Below are positions 61,478-64,000 of a stretch of DNA of 64,000 nucleotides, piece after piece. The DNA lies in the NCBI RefSeq assembly GCF_025118155.1, contig NW_026251410.1, positions 186,001 to 250,000 on the forward strand, read 5' to 3'. The translations under genes and the position numbers were made by a program. Within the stretch, counting starts at the first letter, position 1. Each line of letters starts with the position of its first letter. This stretch comes from Cokeromyces recurvatus (lineage: Eukaryota > Mucoromycota > Mucoromycetes > Mucorales > Mucoraceae). Below the pieces are notes generated by a model that worked only from the letters and a program-made list of their open reading frames with translations, was not told the origin of the DNA and made no database searches.

Positions 61478-62259
61478 CTAAACGGCTGGAGGAGGAGGTT
61501 GAGTTGAATTTTGTTCCTTTAGATGATTTGTTGAATTAAACTCATAAATTAGTTTATCTGTCACACTGATACGAGTAATGGCTGTATTGCCTTGTGCTAC
61601 AGGCGCTACTACAAGCCCATCTTGAGCAGTCTTAAATCCACTCTCAATCCAATAACTAGAGAGATACTTTAATGGTCCACCATGTGTTACCACTAGAATG
61701 GACCTATATTTTTTCTCTTGTGCATCCTTAATAATAAATTTCCATGCAGCTACTGCTCTTTCCCGAAAGGTCTTTTCACTTTCACCTTGATGATTAACGA
61801 TGAACTGATCGATAGTTAAATTCAGTCGTTGTGACTCTGTATTGAGGTACTTTAGTGGTTGACGAGAAAGTTTACCGAAATCTCGTTCGCGTAATAATGG
61901 AAGGTAATCAATAGAGACAGATTTTTGATAGGAGAGAATGGCAGAAGCTGTCTAATGGAACAATTAGAATAACATTCTAATATATTTATTATGTATTTTA
62001 CCTGTTTACAACGTTTTAAGTCACTACAATAAACGTGATCAAAATTTTGTTCCTTTAAGCGTTCACCGCAACTGTCAGCTTGCTTTAACCCGTTTTCATT
62101 CAAGTCAGTATCTATAAGAATTATATCAATAAATCTCGAAGCCTTTAAATTGAAATATATATATATATATATATATATATTACCAGTATGTCCTTGTAAC
62201 CAACGTTCATTGTTAGCATTGGTATTGCCATGACGAACTAAAGTCACCAATAAAGACAT
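61478..62259 (-). CDS. Histidine-phosphatase (phosphoglycerate mutase-like) protein
   Basis: Model complement(join(61478..61951, 62002..62111, 62184..62259)), 219 aa, phases close. The LVTLVRHGNTNANNERWLQG start carries the phosphorylated His of the RHG motif; DTDLNENGLKQADSCGERL, YCSDLKRCKQTASAIL, LPLLRERDFGKL (general acid Glu) and SILVVTHGGPLKYL (second His) complete the active site. It fits cytosolic fructose-2,6-bisphosphatase/TIGAR- or broad-specificity phosphatase-like members of the superfamily; the substrate is not decidable. The C-terminus is a short Pro-rich tail (QPPPPAV). Intron 1 contains an AT dinucleotide run. Confidence 0.88.
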
Positions 62260-62434
62260 TTTTTTTTCTTTTTTTTTTTTTATAAGAAAGTGGCTAAAAA
62301 AAAAAGGCAATAGTATGTGTCTTATAATGATCTATAACTCAGCTTTTATTATAGTGGCCGTAAAATACTATCTTTTTTTTTTTAAAAAAAAAAAATAGTT
62401 GAATTACATTAACTTCTCTTCTTCTTTAATAATA

Positions 62435-63103
62435 ATGACTGCTGAAGTAGTTGCAGCTAAGAAGAGCTTATTTTCACGTCCATTGGACTTGATATATTTT
62501 GTTTACTTTGCTACACATATTCCTATTACTTTAGCTATTGACTTTCAAGTATTTTATCCTCCTAATTGGGTCCCCCAAATATTCAAAGATGCTTTGGACT
62601 TTTATGTTTTGACATACAAAGATCCTTTTATGGGTAGTTCTACGCCTATTTATTGGTACTTGAGTTTTATTGTTTGTGAATTATTGATTCAATTGCCATT
62701 TTTCTTTATAGCCTGTGTTGGGCTAATTAAAGGTAATGTCACATTTATATTTTAAAATTCAACTAAAAAGCTCATTATTAAACTATATAATAATAGATTG
62801 TAAATATATTCGACTCCCACTTGCTAGTAAGTTATCTATATTATTATTATTATTTAAGAAAATATAACATTTATTTCATTTTAATAATAATTAGTTTATG
62901 GTTCTCATGTCGCAACGACTGTTTTACCTTCCATTTTGGAAGTATTGTTGAATCCGGAATTAAAGCTGAACCAAACTGAACGTCTTGTATTATGTAGCTT
63001 TTATGCACCTTATTTTATCTTACCTCTCATTATGTTGATTGACTCATTTATTCGCGTCAACAAATATATGAAAGTAAACAAGATACTTAAAAAGACAGAA
63101 TAA
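62435..63103 (+). CDS. TMEM97: TMEM97/EXPERA-domain membrane protein
   Basis: Model join(62435..62732, 62797..62826, 62895..63103), 178 aa; human TMEM97 is 176 aa. The middle exon is only 30 nt. Four hydrophobic segments: FSRPLDLIYFVYFATHIPIT, DPFMGSSTPIYWYLSFIVCE (membrane entry), IQLPFFFIACVGLI and YFILPLIMLIDSFIRV. The Asp after PL and the Glu in IVCELL match the acidic pair in the EXPERA (EBP/TM6SF/sigma-2 receptor) fold. Animals' TMEM97 acts in ER/lysosomal sterol handling and binds NPC1. The lysine-rich C-terminus (NKYMKVNKILKKTE) could be an ER-retention tail. Fungal function is unknown. Confidence 0.88.
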
Positions 63104-63121
63104 AAGGCAATCATGATTTTA

Positions 63122-64000
63122 TTAATCAATTTTTAAGACAATTTTACCTACTGTACGATGTGTAAGAAGTCTTTCGTGAGCTTTATATCCTTCAGTTAAA
63201 GGTATAATATTGCTATCTTCATGGACTGTACCATGAATAGCTTTGGCTTCAAATAAAGGCGCAATTTTATTTCGGAAATCTGCGTTAGGAAGGGTAGTGA
63301 TGACAGCATAAGTATGAGGAGCAAATATTTTTTTATAGCCGACTTTTGAAATGATGGAAACAATATTAAACAATCCAATATGATTGGATCCAATATGTTC
63401 AATAGGGCCAACAGCAGTTGAATAGACACCATTCTTTTTTAAAAGAGGATCAAGTTGTCTATAATAGTCTTCACCACCTACGCAATCGAAAATGATATCA
63501 AATGTATCCTTTTCTTCAGTGATAAAAGACTTGTAAGCTACTTCATCCTTGTAATCTATCACTTGATCTGCACCGAGTGATTTTACAAATTCAATATTTT
63601 TGCCACTACAGATTCCCACAACTGTATTCTCTGCATAAATAGTCTTTGCTAATTGTACACCATAACTGCCTACTCCACCAGAAGCACCAGCGATTAAAAT
63701 TTTTCTTTTTTCATGAGGATGTGTTTCAACACGATGACCATTTTTGACAATACCTTGGTATGCAGTGAGAACAGCAATACCAGCTGAAGCTGCTTGCTCA
63801 AAGGAAAGATGCTGAGGTTTTTTAGCAATAGAAGCCTTTGTGATATCCACAACTGTGTATTGAGCATATGTTCCATTTAAGCTAGATGGAAAATACAAGC
63901 TACCAAAGACTTCATCTCCTACTTCAAACTCTGTGACAGCAGCTCCCTTTTCCACAATAATACCTGCAAAATCAGCGCCAAGAATCGAAGGAACAGATAT
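63122..64000 (-). CDS. MDR zinc-independent oxidoreductase (quinone reductase/RTN4IP1-like), 5' end outside window
   Basis: 3' portion of a medium-chain dehydrogenase/reductase, open to the window's right edge. VPSILGADFAGIIVEKG is the end of the GroES-like domain, GDEVFGSLYFPSSLNGTYAQ continues it, LTAYQGIVKNGHRV and LIAGASGGVGSYGVQLAKT (NAD(P)H-binding AGASGGVG) form the Rossmann part, and FDIIFDCVGGEDYY and GTVHEDSNIIPLTEGYKAHE close it. No zinc-binding Cys cluster is seen, so it resembles zeta-crystallin/quinone reductase and RTN4IP1-like enzymes, which reduce quinones or enones with NADPH. The missing N-terminus may be about 60 residues. It converges with the TMEM97-like gene, with 18 bp between stops. 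Confidence 0.85.
   Translation of the reverse strand: MSVPSILGADFAGIIVEKGAAVTEFEVGDEVFGSLYFPSSLNGTYAQYTVVDITKASIAKKPQHLSFEQAASAGIAVLTAYQGIVKNGHRVETHPHEKRKILIAGASGGVGSYGVQLAKTIYAENTVVGICSGKNIEFVKSLGADQVIDYKDEVAYKSFITEEKDTFDIIFDCVGGEDYYRQLDPLLKKNGVYSTAVGPIEHIGSNHIGLFNIVSIISKVGYKKIFAPHTYAVITTLPNADFRNKIAPLFEAKAIHGTVHEDSNIIPLTEGYKAHERLLTHRTVGKIVLKID

Overview
The window is strongly AT-rich nuclear DNA of a filamentous fungus, most likely an early-diverging one of the Mucorales type. I infer this from short introns (about 40-120 nt) in almost every gene, very long A/T homopolymers inside introns and spacers, fungal gene families (MRP51, RGD2-type RhoGAP, PHO84, HIS2, calcineurin A, MSN2-type zinc finger), genes that ascomycete yeasts lack (NELF-B/COBRA1, LMBD1, TMEM97), and mobile-element remnants of kinds I associate with Mucorales (Fanzor/TnpB-like, Tc1/mariner, Rpn-like). 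The species cannot be named from the sequence.

Layout. 1-2.1 kb: a broken Rpn-like nuclease gene, a dispersed repeat and the start of an unidentified minus-strand gene. 2.4-8.9 kb (+): F-BAR/DEP/RhoGAP protein, ESS1/PIN1 prolyl isomerase, MFS drug/H+ antiporter. 9.7-23.6 kb (-): bHLH factor, MSN2/Seb1-type zinc-finger factor, LMBD1 membrane protein, mitoribosomal MRP51, a beta-trefoil + CipC-like protein, TAF3. 23.6-25.6 kb: spacer with a LINE reverse-transcriptase scrap. 25.6-32.4 kb (+): MDE1 (methionine salvage), calcineurin A, a KY/Cyk3-like transglutaminase-fold protein. 32.5-35.7 kb: a decayed Tc1/mariner element with TIRs and TA target duplication, apparently carrying a nested second repeat. 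36.2-43.8 kb: unknown Ser-rich protein, TOM22, NAG1 and HIS2 (convergent, stop codons 27 bp apart), a gutted DAHP synthase pseudogene, PHO84-like phosphate transporter. 43.8-46.6 kb: gene-poor, with a 75-nt poly(A). 46.6-47.4 kb: C2H2 factor with a 16-nt microexon. 48.9-55.3 kb (+): NELF-B and EFL1. 55.9-59.7 kb (-): GCV1 and a TBC RabGAP. 60.1-60.9 kb: Fanzor/TnpB-like remnant. 61.5-64 kb: histidine-phosphatase enzyme, TMEM97/EXPERA protein, and the 3' part of an MDR oxidoreductase running off the edge.

The genes are ordinary chromosomal housekeeping and regulatory genes, not a cluster or operon. Several share themes: RNA polymerase II regulation (ESS1, TAF3, NELF-B and three sequence-specific factors), organelle biogenesis (MRP51, TOM22, GCV1), polarity/cytokinesis (RhoGAP, Cyk3-like, TBC GAP, calcineurin) and amino-acid/amino-sugar metabolism (MDE1, HIS2, NAG1, GCV1, a dead DAHP synthase). 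Exon models were built by hand from GT-AG sites and reading-frame phase. For all complete models except the two flagged unknown genes the phases close exactly. The most interesting items are the Fanzor/TnpB-like remnant, the fungal NELF-B gene and the DAHP synthase pseudogene.
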